A stretch of 64,000 nt of DNA, from contig CH002344.1 in assembly GCA_000149265.1 (NCBI GenBank), positions 293,598 to 357,597 of the forward strand, given 5' to 3'. Made by a program: the position numbers and the translations under genes. Of this stretch, positions 35,946 through 50,155 are shown piece by piece. The notes below the pieces were generated by a model. It was not told the DNA's origin. It did no database searches and saw nothing but the letters and a program-made list of their open reading frames with translations. Positions within the stretch are counted from its first letter, which is position 1. Each line of letters begins with the position of its first letter. Source of the stretch: Ciona savignyi (Eukaryota > Chordata > Ascidiacea > Phlebobranchia > Cionidae).

Positions 35946-38130
35946 TTTGTTGATCAGATATTAAACAATGGTAATACAACAATTTTCTAAAGAAAATAAA
36001 AACAACAAAATCAGTATTTGCCACCGGCAATCTACTTAAAATGACAAAATCACACGACTGCGATCCTATTTAAGCCAGTAATACCATGCTAACTGACATC
36101 AGGAATTCATTTGACTGCCTACTAAACATAACTTTTCTAGCCCTGTCGTCATTCAACAGAGTTAGAATTTTCTACCTCTATAGGCGAAAATTCCGACTGT
36201 TATGTTTTGTAACATGGCAAGTGAGGCTTTTATAGTAGGCGGCTTGCTGCGAGAGGATTTTCGCCGACAAATTTCCTTTTTTCTACTTACGCGTCACATA
36301 CGTTTACTCGGGATCTCGCTGACGCACGTGATTAATAAACATCTGATCACAAACTGGAACCATAATTGTAATTTTGTATAACAAACAAAAAAAATCTTTC
36401 TGGTTGGGGGATTACACAAGTATTAATGTAACTCCATCATAAGTAATTATTCACACCACTATTTGTCAGGGTGTTTGTACTGTTAACTCGAGTTTAATTA
36501 TGACATCATAATAACGCGCGACAAAGCTGATTTATCACGCCGCCAATGTTCTGAATGACGTCACTTTGACGTTTTACCAAATTTTAATTAGGCTGGTTCA
36601 TGTGAATAAAAAAAAATTTTCACCGGTTTAAGTATCGAAACCAACATGGGCTCGTCCATAATTACGAATCAGACGCGCTAACCATTCAGCCAGACAACCG
36701 TTATTGAATTAAAAGAAGTTATATGGTTATTTTTACTGTTTGACCTCTAGTGCCACCTAACTGCTAAAAAATTTAATTAATACATTTTTTTCAGAAACAA
36801 AACTTTCGTTTCTGCCATTTCGCTTTGGAAAATTTTCGTTTCTCACCGTTACATAGGGTTACCGGAGCTATTGCAGTGTGATGTATATGATAGACACGTT
36901 CCTTCAATTTGATACAATCCATTAATCTGCTGGTTTTAAGCCATGTCCGTAAAGTGCCTTGCCCAAGGACACAACCGAGCTAGCTAGCGACCAGTTTCGC
37001 ATCTGGAACTTTTCGATTGAAAGGCGACGCACTTAACCCTAGACCAACCGGCCGGACTATAGGAGCAGAATCGGCGATTAATAGGAACAGATTCGGCGAT
37101 TTCCTAAGTTGTATCAAAACAAACAAGATTAGCTGGGAAGTCATTATCGTTAATTACATCGATAATAACACAAACAGCAATCCACGACCACCGAATAGCT
37201 GGTCGGGTTGTATTCTTTGTTGATTATGGGCGATAATAAATACCGATATTTAGAACTGAAAAATACGGTTACAACACTTCCCGGGTTTACGGACCCCTTT
37301 CACATGTATGGCTAAAGAGGCACTGAGACTTTTTGTATTTTTATTGTAACGAGCACGTTGATGGGCGTTTCATAGCAATTAAAATTTTAACAATGGAGGA
37401 GGCGAACAAGAAAATACGACGAACTTTTAAACGATCCTTTTCCTTATTATACTTTGACATTCTTCGACGTAGTAAATTATTGCTGAAAAACTTATAATGC
37501 GTTGCTGGCATGTCTATCAGAAATTAAATTTGGCGGTTTTAGATTTAATATAACTTTTTTAACTTACCAAATCAAACCACCCAACAATCGCAGATTTTAC
37601 TTAGTCGCTGGGACATTAAACCTCTGTAAGCCATACCAACAATAACAATAAAGGTGATTCGACACAAACGGTCTTCACCCGCCTGCGACGATTAGTGAAA
37701 ATTATTGCAATCTAAGAATATAAAACTTTTATGTAACATCCTACGTAACACCCTGTCTAACATATTATGTAACACTTTATACAACATCTTATGTAATCAC
37801 ATGTCGTTCAATAGTTAAACTATAAGGCATAAAAACGATACAAATATTTTTCTGGCCTAACTATAAATTGCTGGTACCCATTATTTCAACTGTTTGACTC
37901 GACCCCTATCAGTTGAAGATAAATAATAGTGCATGATATATATAGATGAATTTATATATAAGTTTATTATATTTATTGATAAATGGTATATTATAAGGGA
38001 TTTCGTGTTAACTCGGATGAGGTAGAGTCCGTTTGTACTTTTTCAAGTTCATTTTATCCATGTTTAACTTTTTTTTTACAATTTGAGGTGAATAAACTTT
38101 ACCAGTCCTTGCATAACGGTTGTTTTAGAA

Positions 38131-38668
38131 CAGGGGCGTGCAACTGTTTAGCGCAATGGGCCACAACGTACAAGTATAGAGATACCGCGGGCCATACCAT
38201 CGAACTACTTATATTTTTTTATGGCGGCTTTGCTTTTTCGGCAATTGCTTCAGTTATCTTAAGCCATCTTAAAGTTTTGTAACTAACTCAGTGTCCTTTT
38301 TGTAACCATGAATGAAATACATCTTGTTGTTTTTGGCAAATCAGGCAAACTACAATTTGATTGTGTTACCCAATGGAGTATTTTACACAGTAATATCACG
38401 GAATACTGTACCACTGCCAGAAAATGGCAGTTTTCATACAATGTACATTATGCTGTAACAATGGGAGTTCGTCACAGTACTATACAGACGGAATTTAATA
38501 GCAGTTTATTGTATCTTTATACTGTAGTCAAAAACGCCAATAATGCCGTTACAATTCAGAGAAAGTTTTTTAATGAATAGGCTACGAAGCACGAAGTCTG
38601 TAGCGGGCCACGTAAATAGGTACCGCGGGCCGTGCTGTGGCCCGCGGGCCGTATGTTGCACGCCCCTG
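38131..38668. mobile_element. Non-autonomous hAT-type transposon in unit 5, 538 bp
   Basis: Termini caggggcgtgcaac and gttgcacgcccctg are exact inverted repeats. The 8-bp flanks ttttagaa (38123-38130) and ctttagaa (38669-38676) form a target duplication with one mismatch; other units read ttttagaatgaccg uninterrupted. Subterminal gggcca/gggccgc words recall the 910-bp element at 18857 but the sequence is different. A 90-codon frame inside is not transposase-like. Confidence 0.9.
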
Positions 38669-39235
38669 CTTTAGAATGACCGAATAATACCTCCAGAAGG
38701 GTCAACAAGGATTCTCTAATTTTTTTATTAATAGCGCGTAAAAGAGTGTTATCACTAGTTTCAACGAAATTTTCGCGTCAAAAATGTTAGACATCTTTTT
38801 GTTCGCATTTAAATTCTCGTTGGCAACTTTACAAGTAGGAATGTTCGCGACTTTATGGATAACTCATGTGATCTTTCATTTTCCTAACAAATGTGCAGAG
38901 ATTGATTACATATTTCAACACGGCACACACCAATGAGGCATTAAGCTATATTTGACTTTTTATTTATTTCACAAAGAAGAATCTTGCATAGTAAGACTAA
39001 ATACAGTATGGAAACAAAGCACAGTGACGTTTTAACATAAGTCTCGCCAGCGAAACGAAAAAAAATGAATTGGAAGGTAGAAAATTAAAAATCAAAGATA
39101 AGTTCATGAGGAAAATTTCCTCTTTCTGCTTTTGGTGATATTTGCTTTGGTTATCTCAACGAACTTTAAGTCTTTTTGCTTCGTTAACGATGGATCTTCG
39201 GTATTTCTTTTCTTTGAAAACAGTTCTTGTTTTGT

Positions 39236-40158
39236 TCACAATTTAGGGCCGTTCGGTGTTTTGGTGGCGACGGTGGGTTTAAGTTTGCTCAATAGGAATC
39301 TAGGGAACGAGTCCCGTTCCATGAGGAGGAAAACTCGTACTTGCGCGAGGTCGAATGATGCGCTGTCCGGTTTCTGCATGTTGGATTTGGTGGTCGCTCG
39401 TGTACCAGCGTCGATGTTAATCTGTCAAAGAAGGGAGATGTTAATACTTGGCAATTCCAGTTAGCATGGCAAATCTAATGGTATTAAAACAATCAAATAA
39501 ACGAACCGGGCCCGCGATTTGACCCGCATGAAAATTAATATGTTCTCCGAGAACATTGCCTAATCGATACGTCATTCTGTTTTAATTGCAACGATTGCTA
39601 TTCAAGTTCAAGCCTTCAATTAGCCACAAATTAAACAATTGCTATCTCACCTCACTAGAGAGCGTTCACGTCTACGTAGGTTTCATGGATAATTTGAGCT
39701 AGTTTCAGTTGCTTGTTGGACTTCTGTTTCCTATAGCTTTCGATTTCTAGCCAGAAATCCAAATTTTCTTCGCTGAATTCTTTCTTAAGAAATTCCCGAA
39801 AGCTTGCCACGCGAGCTAAAATGTTAAATGTACATTTAAATGATTGATTCAGAAAATAATACGGAGTTTTAGAAATCGAATTTTGATTGAAACTTACATT
39901 TTTTCGTGAGAAATTGTCGAAGTGTCTTGGTAGCTGTAACTTTATCGCTTCGCCATGCGGACAATCTGGTAAAGAAAACAATATTTAAAAACTAAAACAC
40001 GAAATATGCAAAACAAAAAGAGATAAATGCAAGACTTACGACTGAAAGTAGTCACTTCTTCGCTTCTTGAACACGGAGGTTGCAATGTTGGCGATGTTGA
40101 ATTGGGTTTCGACTCGAGTTTTGCCATCGAGCAGGTCAGAACTGGATTTCATAAGCAT
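39236..40158 (-). CDS. RGS-domain protein, tandem copy 5 (frameshift at exon 3 end)
   Basis: Exon 1 has the RVETQF and SVFKK variant (ATG to GTG at the inner methionine). One extra base near 39658 (actagagagcg where others have actaggagcg) puts a stop a few codons before the exon 3 donor, removing the exon 4 half of the RGS domain. Without that base the copy would be intact, so sequence error is possible. The unit also carries the 538-bp transposon about 570 bases beyond the stop. Confidence 0.8.
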
Positions 40159-42402
40159 TTTGTTGATCAGATATTAAACAATGGTAATACAACAATTTTC
40201 TAAAGAAAATAAAAACAACAAAATCAGTATTTGCCACCGGCAATCTACTTAAAATGACAAAATCACACGACTGCGATCCTATTTAAGCCAGTAATACCAT
40301 GCTAACTGACATCAGGAATTCATTTGACTGCCTACTAAACATAACTTTTCTAGCCCTGTCGTCATTCAACAGAGTTAGAATTTTCTGCCTATATAGGCGA
40401 AAATTCCGACTGTTATGTTTTGTAACATGGCAAGTGAGGCTTTTATAGTAGGCGGCTTGCTGCGAGAGGATTTTAGCCGACAAATTTCCTTTTTTCTACT
40501 TACGCGTCACACACGTTTACTCGGGATCTCGGTGACGCACGTGATTAATAAACATCTGATCACAAACTGAGAACCATAATTGTAATTTTGTATAACAAAC
40601 AAAAAAAATCCTTCTGTTGGGGGATTACACAAGTATTAATGTAACTCCATTATAAGTAATTATTCACACCACTATTGTCAGGTGTTTGTACTGTTAATTC
40701 GAGTTTAATTATGACATCATAATAACGCGCGACAAAGCTGATTTATCACGCCGCCAATGTTCTGTATGACGTCACTTTGACGTTTTACCAATTTTAATTA
40801 GGCTGGTTCATGTGAATAAAAAAAAATTTTCACCGGTTTAAGTATCGAAACCAACATGGGCTCGTCCATAATTACGAATCAGACGCGCTAACCATTCAGC
40901 CAGACAACCGTTATTGAATTAAAAGAAGTTATATGGTTATTTTTACTGTTTGACCTCTAGTGCCACCTAACTGCTAAAAAATTTAATTAATACATTTTTT
41001 TCAGAAACAAAACTTTCGTTTCTGCCATTTCGCTTTGGAAAATTTTCGTTTCTCACCGTTACATAGGGTTACCGGAGCTATTGCAGTGTGATGTATATGA
41101 TAGACACGTTCCTTCAATTTGATACAATCCATTAATCTGCTGGTTTTAAGCCATGTCCGTAAAGTGCCTTGCCCAAGGACACAACCGACTAGCTAGCGAC
41201 CAGTTTCGCATCTGGAACTTTTCGATTGAAAGGCGACGCACTTAACCCTAGACCAACCGGCCGGACTATAGGAGCAGAATCGGCGATTAATAGGAACAGA
41301 TTCGGCGATTTCCTAAGTTGTATTAAAACAAACAAGATTAGCTGGAAGTCATTATCGTTAATTACATCGATAATAACACAAACAGCAATCCACGACCACC
41401 GAATAGCTGTCGGTTGTATTCTTTTTGATTATGGCGATAATAAATACCAATATTTAGAACTCAAAAATACGGTTACAACACTTCCCGAGTTTACGGACCC
41501 CTTTCACATGTATGGCTAAAGAGGCACTGAGACTTTTTGTATTTTTATTATAACGAGCACGTTGATTGGCCTTTCATAGCAATTAAAATTTTAACAATGG
41601 AGGAGGCGAACAAGAAAATACGACGAACTTTTAAACGATCATTTTCCTTATTATACTTTGACATTCTTCGACGTAGTAAATTATTGCTGAAAAACTTATA
41701 ATGCGTTGCTGGAATGTCTATCAGAAATTAAATTTGGCGGTTTTAGATTTAATATAACTTTTTTAACTAAACCACAACAATCGCAGATTTTACTTAGCCG
41801 CTGGGACATTAAACCTCTGTAAGCCATACCAACAATAACAATAAAGGTGATTCGACACAAACGGTTTCACCCGCCTGCGACGATTAGTAAAAATTATTGC
41901 AATCTAAGAATATAAAACTTTTATGTAACATCCTACGTAACACCCTGTCTAACATATTATGTAACACTTTATACAACATCTTATGTAATCACATGTCGTT
42001 CAATAGTTAAACTATAAGGCATAAAAGCGATACAAATATTTTTCTGGCCTAACTATAAATTGCTGGTACCCATTATTTCAACTGTTTGACTCGACCCCTA
42101 TCAGTTGAAGATAAATAATAGTGCATGATATATATAGATGAATTTATATAAAGTTTATTATATTTATTGATAAATGGTATATTATAAGGGGATTTCGTGG
42201 TAACTCGGATGAGGTAGAGTCCGTTTGTACTTTTTCAAGTTCATTTATCCATGTTCAACTTTTTTTTACAATGTGTGGAAAATTTCCTCTTTCTGCTTTT
42301 GGTGATATTTGCTTTGGTTATCTCAACGAACGTTAAGTCTTTTTGCTTCGTTAACGATGGATCTTCGGTATTTCTTTTCTTTGAAAACAGTTCTTGTTTT
42401 GT

Positions 42403-43323
42403 TCACAATTTAGGGCCGTTCGGTGTTTTGGTGGCGACGGTGGGTTTAAGTTTGCTCAATAGGAATCTAGGGAACGAGTCCCGTTCCATGAGGAGGAAAA
42501 CTCGTACTTGCGCGAGGTCGAATGATGCGCTGTCCGGTTTCTGCATGTTGGATTTGGTGGTCGCTCGTGTACCAGCGTCGATGTTAATCTGTCAAAGAAG
42601 GGAGATGTTAATACTTGGCAATTCCAGTTAGCATGGCAAATCTAATGGTATTAAAACAATCAAATAAACGAACCGGGCCGCGATTTGACCCGCATGAAAA
42701 TTAATATGTTCTCCGAGAACATTGCCTAATCGATACGTCATTCTGTTTTAATTGCAACGATTGCTATTCAAGTTCAAGCCTTCAATTAGCCACAAATTAA
42801 ACAATTGCTATCTCACCTCACTAGGAGCGTTCACGTCTACGTAGGTTTCATGGATAATTTGAGCTAGTTTCAGTTGCTTGTTGGACTTCTGTTTCCTATA
42901 GCTTTCGATTTCTAGCCAGAAATCCAAATTTTCTTCGCTGAATTCTTTCTTAAGAAATTCCCGAAAGCTTGCCACGCGAGCTAAAATGTTAAATGTACAT
43001 TTAAATGATTGATTCAGAAAATAATACGGAGTTTTAGAAATCGAATTTTGATTGAAACTTACATTTTTTCGTGAGAAATTGTCGAAGTGTCTTGGTAGCT
43101 GTAACTTTATCGCTTCGCCATGCGGACAATCTGGTAAAGAAAACAATATTTAATAACTAAAACACGATATATGCAAAACAAAAAGAGATAAATGCAAGAC
43201 TTACGACTGAAAGTAGTCACTTCTTCGCTTCTTGAACACGGAGGTTGCAATGTTGGCGATGTTGAATTGGGTTTCGACTCGAGTTTTGCCATCGAGCAGG
43301 TCAGAACTGGATTTCATAAGCAT
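42403..43323 (-). CDS. RGS-domain protein, tandem copy 6 (intact, short unit)
   Basis: RVETQF/SVFKK variant like copy 5, but with the short 3' flank of copy 4. This combination of features from differently typed neighbours is part of the evidence for exchange between units. The 5' flank has extra bases near 43648, 43674 and 43685 not found in others. Confidence 0.9.
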
Positions 43324-45574
43324 TTTGTTGATCAGATATTAAACAATGGTAATACAACAATTTTCTAAAGAAAATAAAAACAACAAAATCAGTATTTGCC
43401 ACCGGCAATCTACTTAAAATGACAAAATCACACGACTGCGATCCTATTTAAGCCAGTAATACCATGCTAACTGACATCAGGAATTCATTTGACTGCCTAC
43501 TAAACATAACTTTTCTAGCCCTGTCGTCATTCAACAGAGTTAGAATTTTCTGCCTCTATAGGCGAAAATTCCGACTGTTATGTTTTGTAACATGGCAAGT
43601 GAGGCTTTTATAGTAGGCGGCTTGCTGCGAGAGGATTTTCGCCGACAAAATTTCCTTTTTTCTACTTACGCGTCCACACACGTTATACTCGGGATCTCGG
43701 TGACGCACGTGATTAATAAACATCTGATCACAAACTGAGAACCATAATTGTATTTTGTATAACAAACAAAAAAAATCTTTCTGTTGGGGGATTACACAAG
43801 TATTAATGTAACTCCATTATAAGTAATTATTCACACCACTATTGTACAGGTGTTTGTACTGTTAATTCGAGTTTAATTATGACATCATAATAACGCGCGA
43901 CAAAGCTGATTTATCACGCCGCCAATGTTCTGTATGACGTCACTTTGACGTTTTACCAATTTTAATTAGGCTGGTTCATGTGAATAAAAAAAAATTTTCA
44001 CCGGTTTAAGTATCGAAACCAACATGGGCTCGTCCATAATTACGAATCAGACGCGCTAACCATTCAGCCAGACAACCGTTATTGAATTAAAAGAAGTTAT
44101 ATGGTTATTTTTACTGTTTGACCTCTAGTGCCACCTAACTGCTAAAAAATTTAATTAATACATTTTTTTCAGAAACAAAACTTTCGTTTCTGCCATTTCG
44201 CTTTGGAAAATTTTCGTTTCTCACCGTTACATAGGGTTACCGGAGCTATTGCAGTGTGATGTATATGATAGACATCGTTCCTTCAATTTGATACAATCCA
44301 TTAATCTGCTGGTTTTAAGCCATGTCCGTAAAGTGCCTTGCCCAAGGACACAACCGACTAGCTAGCGACCAGTTTCGCATCTGGAACTTTTCGATTGAAA
44401 GGCGACGCACTTAACCCTAGACCAACCGGCCGGACTATAGGAGCAGAATCGGCGATTAATAGGAACAGATTCGGCGATTTCCTAAGTTGTATTAAAACAA
44501 ACAAGATTAGCTGGAAGTCATTATCGTTAATTACATCGATAATAACACAAACAGCAATCCACGACCACCGAATAGCTGTCGGTTGTATTCTTTTTGATTA
44601 TGGCGATAATAAATACCAATATTTAGAACTCAAAAATACGGTTACAACACTTCCCGAGTTTACGGACCCCTTTCACATGTATGGCTAAAGAGGCACTGAG
44701 ACTTTTTGTATTTTTATTATAACGAGCACGTTGATGGGCGTTTCATAGCAATTAAAATTTTAACAATGGAGGAGGCGAACAAGAAAATACGACGAACTTT
44801 TAAACGATCATTTTCCTTATTATACTTTGACATTCTTCGACGTAGTAAATTATTGCTGAAAAACTTATAATGCGTTGCTGGTAATGTCTATCAGAAAATT
44901 AAATTTGGCGGTTTTAGATTTAATATAACTTTTTTAACTAAACCACAACAATCGCAGATTTTACTTAGCCGCTGGGACATTAAACCTCTGTAAGCCATAC
45001 CAACAATAACAATAAAGGTGATTCGACACAAACGGTTTCACCCGCCTGCGACGATTAGTAAAAATTATTGCAATCTAAGAATATAAAACTTTTATGTAAC
45101 ATCCTACGTAACACCCTGTCTAACATATTATGTAACACTTTATACAACATCTTATGTAATCACATGTCGTTCAATAGTTAAACTATAAGGCATAAAAGCG
45201 ATACAAATATTTTTCTGGCCTAACTATAAATTGCTGGTACCCATTATTTCAACTGTTTGACTCGACCCCTATCAGTTGAAGATAAATAATAGTGCATGAT
45301 ATATATAGATGAATTTATATAAAGTTTATTATATTTATTGATAAATGGTATATTATAAGGGATTTCGTGGTAACTCGGATGAGGTAGAGTCCGTTTGTAC
45401 TTTTTCAAGTTCATTTATCCATGTTCAACTTTTTTTTACAATTGATGTGGAAAATTTCCTCTTTCTGCTTTTGGTGATATTTGCTTTGGTTATCTCAACG
45501 AACGTTAAGTCTTTTTGCTTCGTTAACGATGGATCTTCGGTATTTCTTTTCTTTGAAAACAGTTCTTGTTTTGT

Positions 45575-46500
45575 TCACAATTTAGGGCCGTTCGGTGTTT
45601 TGGTGGCGACGGTGGGTTTAAGTTTGCTCAATAGGAATCTAGGGAACGAGTCCCGTTCCATGAGGAGGAAAACTCGTACTTGCGCGAGGTCGAATGATGC
45701 GCTGTCCGGTTTCTGCATGTTGGATTTGGTGGTCGCTCGTGTACCAGCGTCGATGTTAATCTGTCAAAGAAGGGAGATGTTAATACTTGGCAATTCCAGT
45801 TAGCATGGCAAATCTAATGGTATTAAAACAATCAAATAAACGAACCGGGCCGCGATTTGACCCGCATGAAAATTAATATGTTCTCCGAGAACATTGCCTA
45901 ATCGATACGTCATTCTGTTTTAATTGCAACGATTGCTATTCAAGTTCAAGCCTTCAATTAGCCACAAATTAAACAATTGCTATCTCACCTCACTAGGAGC
46001 GTTCACGTCTACGTAGGTTTCATGGATAATTTGAGCTAGTTTCAGTTGCTTGTTGGACTTCTGTTTCCTATAGCTTTCGATTTCTAGCCAGAAATCCAAA
46101 TTTTCTTCGCTGAATTCTTTCTTAAGAAATTCCCGAAAGCTTGCCACGCGAGCTAAAATGTTAAATGTACATTTAAATGATTGATTCAGAAAATAATACG
46201 GAGTTTTAGAGAATCGACCATTTTGAGTTGAAACTTACATTTTTTCGTGAGAAATTGTCGAAGTGTCTTGGTAGCTGTAACTTTATCGCTTCGCCATGCG
46301 GACAATCTGGTAAAGAAAACAATATTTAAAAACTAAAACAAGAAATATGCAAAACAAAAAGAGATAAATGCAAGACTTACGACTGAAAGTAGTCACTTCT
46401 TCGCTTCTTGAACATGGAGGTTGCAATGTTGGCGATGTTGAATTGGGTTTTGACTCGAGTTTTGCCATCGAGCAGGTCAGCAACTGAATTTCATAAGCAT
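45575..46500 (-). CDS. RGS-domain protein, tandem copy 7 (N-terminal frameshift, short unit)
   Basis: Exons 2 to 4 are intact and of the RVKTQF/SMFKK type. In exon 1 one extra base near 46480 (gtcagcaactgaattt where others have gtcagaactggattt) gives a stop after about seven codons. The inner ATG (SMFKK) could still start a protein that keeps the whole RGS domain. Intron 2 also differs by several bases near 46210-46225. Confidence 0.8.
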
Positions 46501-49233
46501 TTTGTTGATCAGATATTAAACAATGGTAATACAACAATTTTTTAAAGAAAATAAAAACAACAAAATCAGTATTTGCCACCGGCAATCTACTTAAAATGAC
46601 AAAATCACACGACTGCGATCCTATTTAAGCCAGTAATACCATGCTAACTGACATCAGGAATTCATTTGACTGCCTACTAAACATAACTTTTCTAGCCCTG
46701 TCGTCATTCAACAGAGTTAGAATTTTCTACCTCTATAGGCGAAAATTCCGACTGTTATGTTTTGTAACATGGCAAGTGAGGCTTTTATAGTAGGCGGCTT
46801 GCTGCGAGAGGATTTTCGCCGACAAATTTCCTTTTTTCTACTTACGCGTCACATACGTTTACTCGGGATCTCGCTGACGCACGTGATTAATAAACATCTG
46901 ATCACAAACTGGAACCATAATTGTAATTTTGTATAACAAACAAAAAAAATCTTTCTGTTGGGGGATTACACAAGTATTAATGTAACTCCATCATAAGTAA
47001 TTATTCACACCACTATTGTCAGGTGTTTGTACTGTTAACTCGAGTTTAATTATGACATCATAATAACGCGCGACAAAGCTGATTTATCACGCCGCCAATG
47101 TTCTGTATGACGTCACTTTGACGTTTTACCAAATTTTAATTAGGCTGGTTCATGTGAATAAAAAAAAATTTTCACCGGTTTAAGTATCGAAACCAACATG
47201 GGCTCGTCCATAATTACGAATCAGACGCGCTAACCATTCAGCCAGACAACCGTTATTGTATTAAAAGAAGTTATATGGTTATTTTTACTGTTTGACCTCT
47301 AGTGCCACCTAACTGCTAAAAAATTTAATTAATACATTTTTTTCAGAAACAAAACTTTCGTTTCTGCCATTTCGCTTTGGAAAATTTTCGTTTCTCACCG
47401 TTACATAGGGTTACCGGAGCTATTGCAGTGTGATGTATATGATAGACACGTTCCTTCAATTTGATAGAATCCATTAATCTGCTGGTTTTAAGCCATGTCC
47501 GTAAAGTGCCTTGCCCAAGGACACAACCGACTAGCTAGCGTCTAGTTTCGCACCAGCAACCTTTCGATTGAAAGGCGACGCACTTAACCCTAGACCAACC
47601 GGCCGGACTATAGGAGCAGAATCGGCGATTAATAGGAACAGATTCGGCGAATTCCAAAGTTGTATTAAAACAAACAAGATTAGCTGGAAGTCATTATCGT
47701 TAATTACATCGATAATAACACAAACAGCAATCCACGACCACCGAATAGCTGTCGGTTGTATTCTTTTTGATTATGGCGATAATAAATACCGATATTTAAA
47801 ACTCAAAAATACGGTTACAACACTTCCCGAGTTTACGGACCCCTTTCACATGTATGGCTAAAGAGGCACTGAGACTTTTTGTATTTTTATTGTAACGAGC
47901 ACGTTGATGGGCGTTTCATAGCAATTAAAATTTTAACAATGGAGGAGGCGAACAAGAAAATACGACGAACTTTTTAACGATCATTTTCCTTATTATACTT
48001 TGACATTCTTCGACGTAGTAAATTATTGCTGAAAAACTTATAATGCGTTGCTGGCATGTCTATCAGAAATTAAATTTGGCGGTTTTAGATTTAATATCAC
48101 TTTTTTAACTTTCCAAATCAAACCACAACAATCGCAGATTTTACTTAGTCGCTGGGACATTAAACCTCTGGTAGCCATACCAACAATAACAATAAAGGGT
48201 GATTCGACACAAACGGTTTCACCCGCCTGCGAAGATTAGTGAAAATTATTGCAATCTAAGAATATAAAACTTTTATGTAACATCCTACGTAACACCCTGT
48301 CTAACATATTATGTAACACTTTATACAACATCTTATGTAATCACATGTCGTTCAATAGTTAAACTATAAAGTCATAAAAGCGATACAAATATTTTTCTGG
48401 CCTAACTATAAATTTCTGGTACCCATTATTTCAACTGTTTGACTCGACCCCTATCAGTTGAAGATAAATAATAGTGCATGATATATATAGATGAATTTAT
48501 ATAAAGTTTATTATATTTATTGATAAATGGTATATTATAAGGGATTTCGTGTTAACTCGGATGAGGTAGAGTCCGTTTGTACTTTTTCAAGTTCATTTTA
48601 TCCATGTTCAACTTTTTTTTTTACAATTTGAGGTGAATAAACTTTACCAGTCCTTGCATAACGGTTGTTTTAGAATGACCGAATAATACCTCCAGAAGGG
48701 TCAACAAGGATTCTCTAATTTTTTTATTAATAGCGCGTAAAAGAGTGTTATCACTAGTTTCAACGAAATTTTCGCGTCAAAAATGTTAGACATCTTTTTG
48801 TTCGCATTTAAATTCTCGTTGGCAACTTTACAAGAAGGAATGTTCGCAACTTTATGGATAACTCATGTGATCTTTCATTTTCCTAACAAATGTGCAGAGA
48901 TTGATTACATATTTCAACACGGCACACACCAATGAGGCATTAAGCTATATTTGACTTTTTATTTATTTCACAAAGAAGAATCTTGCATAGTAAGACTAAA
49001 TACAGTATGGAAACAAAGCACAGTGACGTTTTAACATAAGTCTCGCCAGCGAAACGAAAAAAATGAATTGGAAGGTAGAAAATTAAAAATCAAAGATAAG
49101 TTCATGAGGAAAATTTCCTCTTTCTGCTTTTGGTGATATTTGCTTTGGTTATCTCAACGAACTTTAAGTCTTTTTGCTTCGTTAACGATGGATCTTCGGT
49201 ATTTCTTTTCTTTGAAAACAGTTCTTGTTTTGT

Positions 49234-50155
49234 TCACAATTTAGGGCCGTTCGGTGTTTTGGTGGCGACGGTGGGTTTAAGTTTGCTCAATAGGAATCTA
49301 GGGAACGAGTCCCGTTCCATGAGGAGGAAAACTCGTACTTGCGCGAGGTCAAATGATGCGCTGCCCGGTTTCTGCATGTTGGATTTGGGTGGTCGCTCGT
49401 GTACCAGCGTCGATGTTAATCTGTCAAAGAGGGGAGATGTTAATACTTGGCAATTCCAGTTAGCATGGCAAATCTAATGGTGTTAAAACAATCAAATAAA
49501 CGAACCGGGCCGCGATTTGACCCGCATGAAAATTAATATGTTCTCCGAGAACATTGCCTAATCGATACGTCATTCTGTTTTAATTGCAACGATTGCTATT
49601 CAAGTTCAAGCCTTCAATTAGCCACAAATTAAACAATTGCTATCTCACCTCACTAGGAGCGTTCACGTCTACGTAGGTTTCATGGATAATTTGAGCTAGT
49701 TTCAGTTGCTTGTTGGACTTCTGTTTCCTATAGCTTTCGATTTCTAGCCAGAAATCCAAATTTTCTTCGCTGAATTCTTTCTTAAGAAATTCCCGAAAGC
49801 TTGCCACGCGAGCTAAAATGTTAAATGTACATTTAAATGATTGATTCAGAAAATAATACGGAGTTTTAGAAATCGAATTTTGATTGAAACTTACATTTTT
49901 TCGTGAGAAATTGTCGAAGTGTCTTGGTAGCTGTAACTTTATCGCTTCGCCATGCGGACAATCTGGTAAAGAAAACAATATTTAAAAACTAAAACACGAA
50001 ATATGCAAAACAAAAAGAGATAAATGCAAGACTTACGACTGAAAGTAGTCACTTCTTCGCTTCTTGAACATGGAGGTTGCAATGTTGGCGATGTTGAATT
50101 GGGTTTTGACTCGAGTTTTGCCATCGAGCAGGTCAGAACTGGATTTCATAAGCAT
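49234..50155 (-). CDS. RGS-domain protein, tandem copy 8 (exon 4 frameshift)
   Basis: Exons 1 to 3 match copy 1. Exon 4 has one extra G near 49388 (ttgggtggtcgc where others have ttggtggtcgc), which breaks the frame early in the exon and removes the FDLAQ and MERDSFPRFL parts of the domain. Decay or a sequence error in a G run. Confidence 0.8.

Noticed and set aside
38308-38580. 90-codon frame inside the unit 5 transposon
   Set aside because: No hAT transposase motifs, and the element is only 538 bp. Taken as chance.
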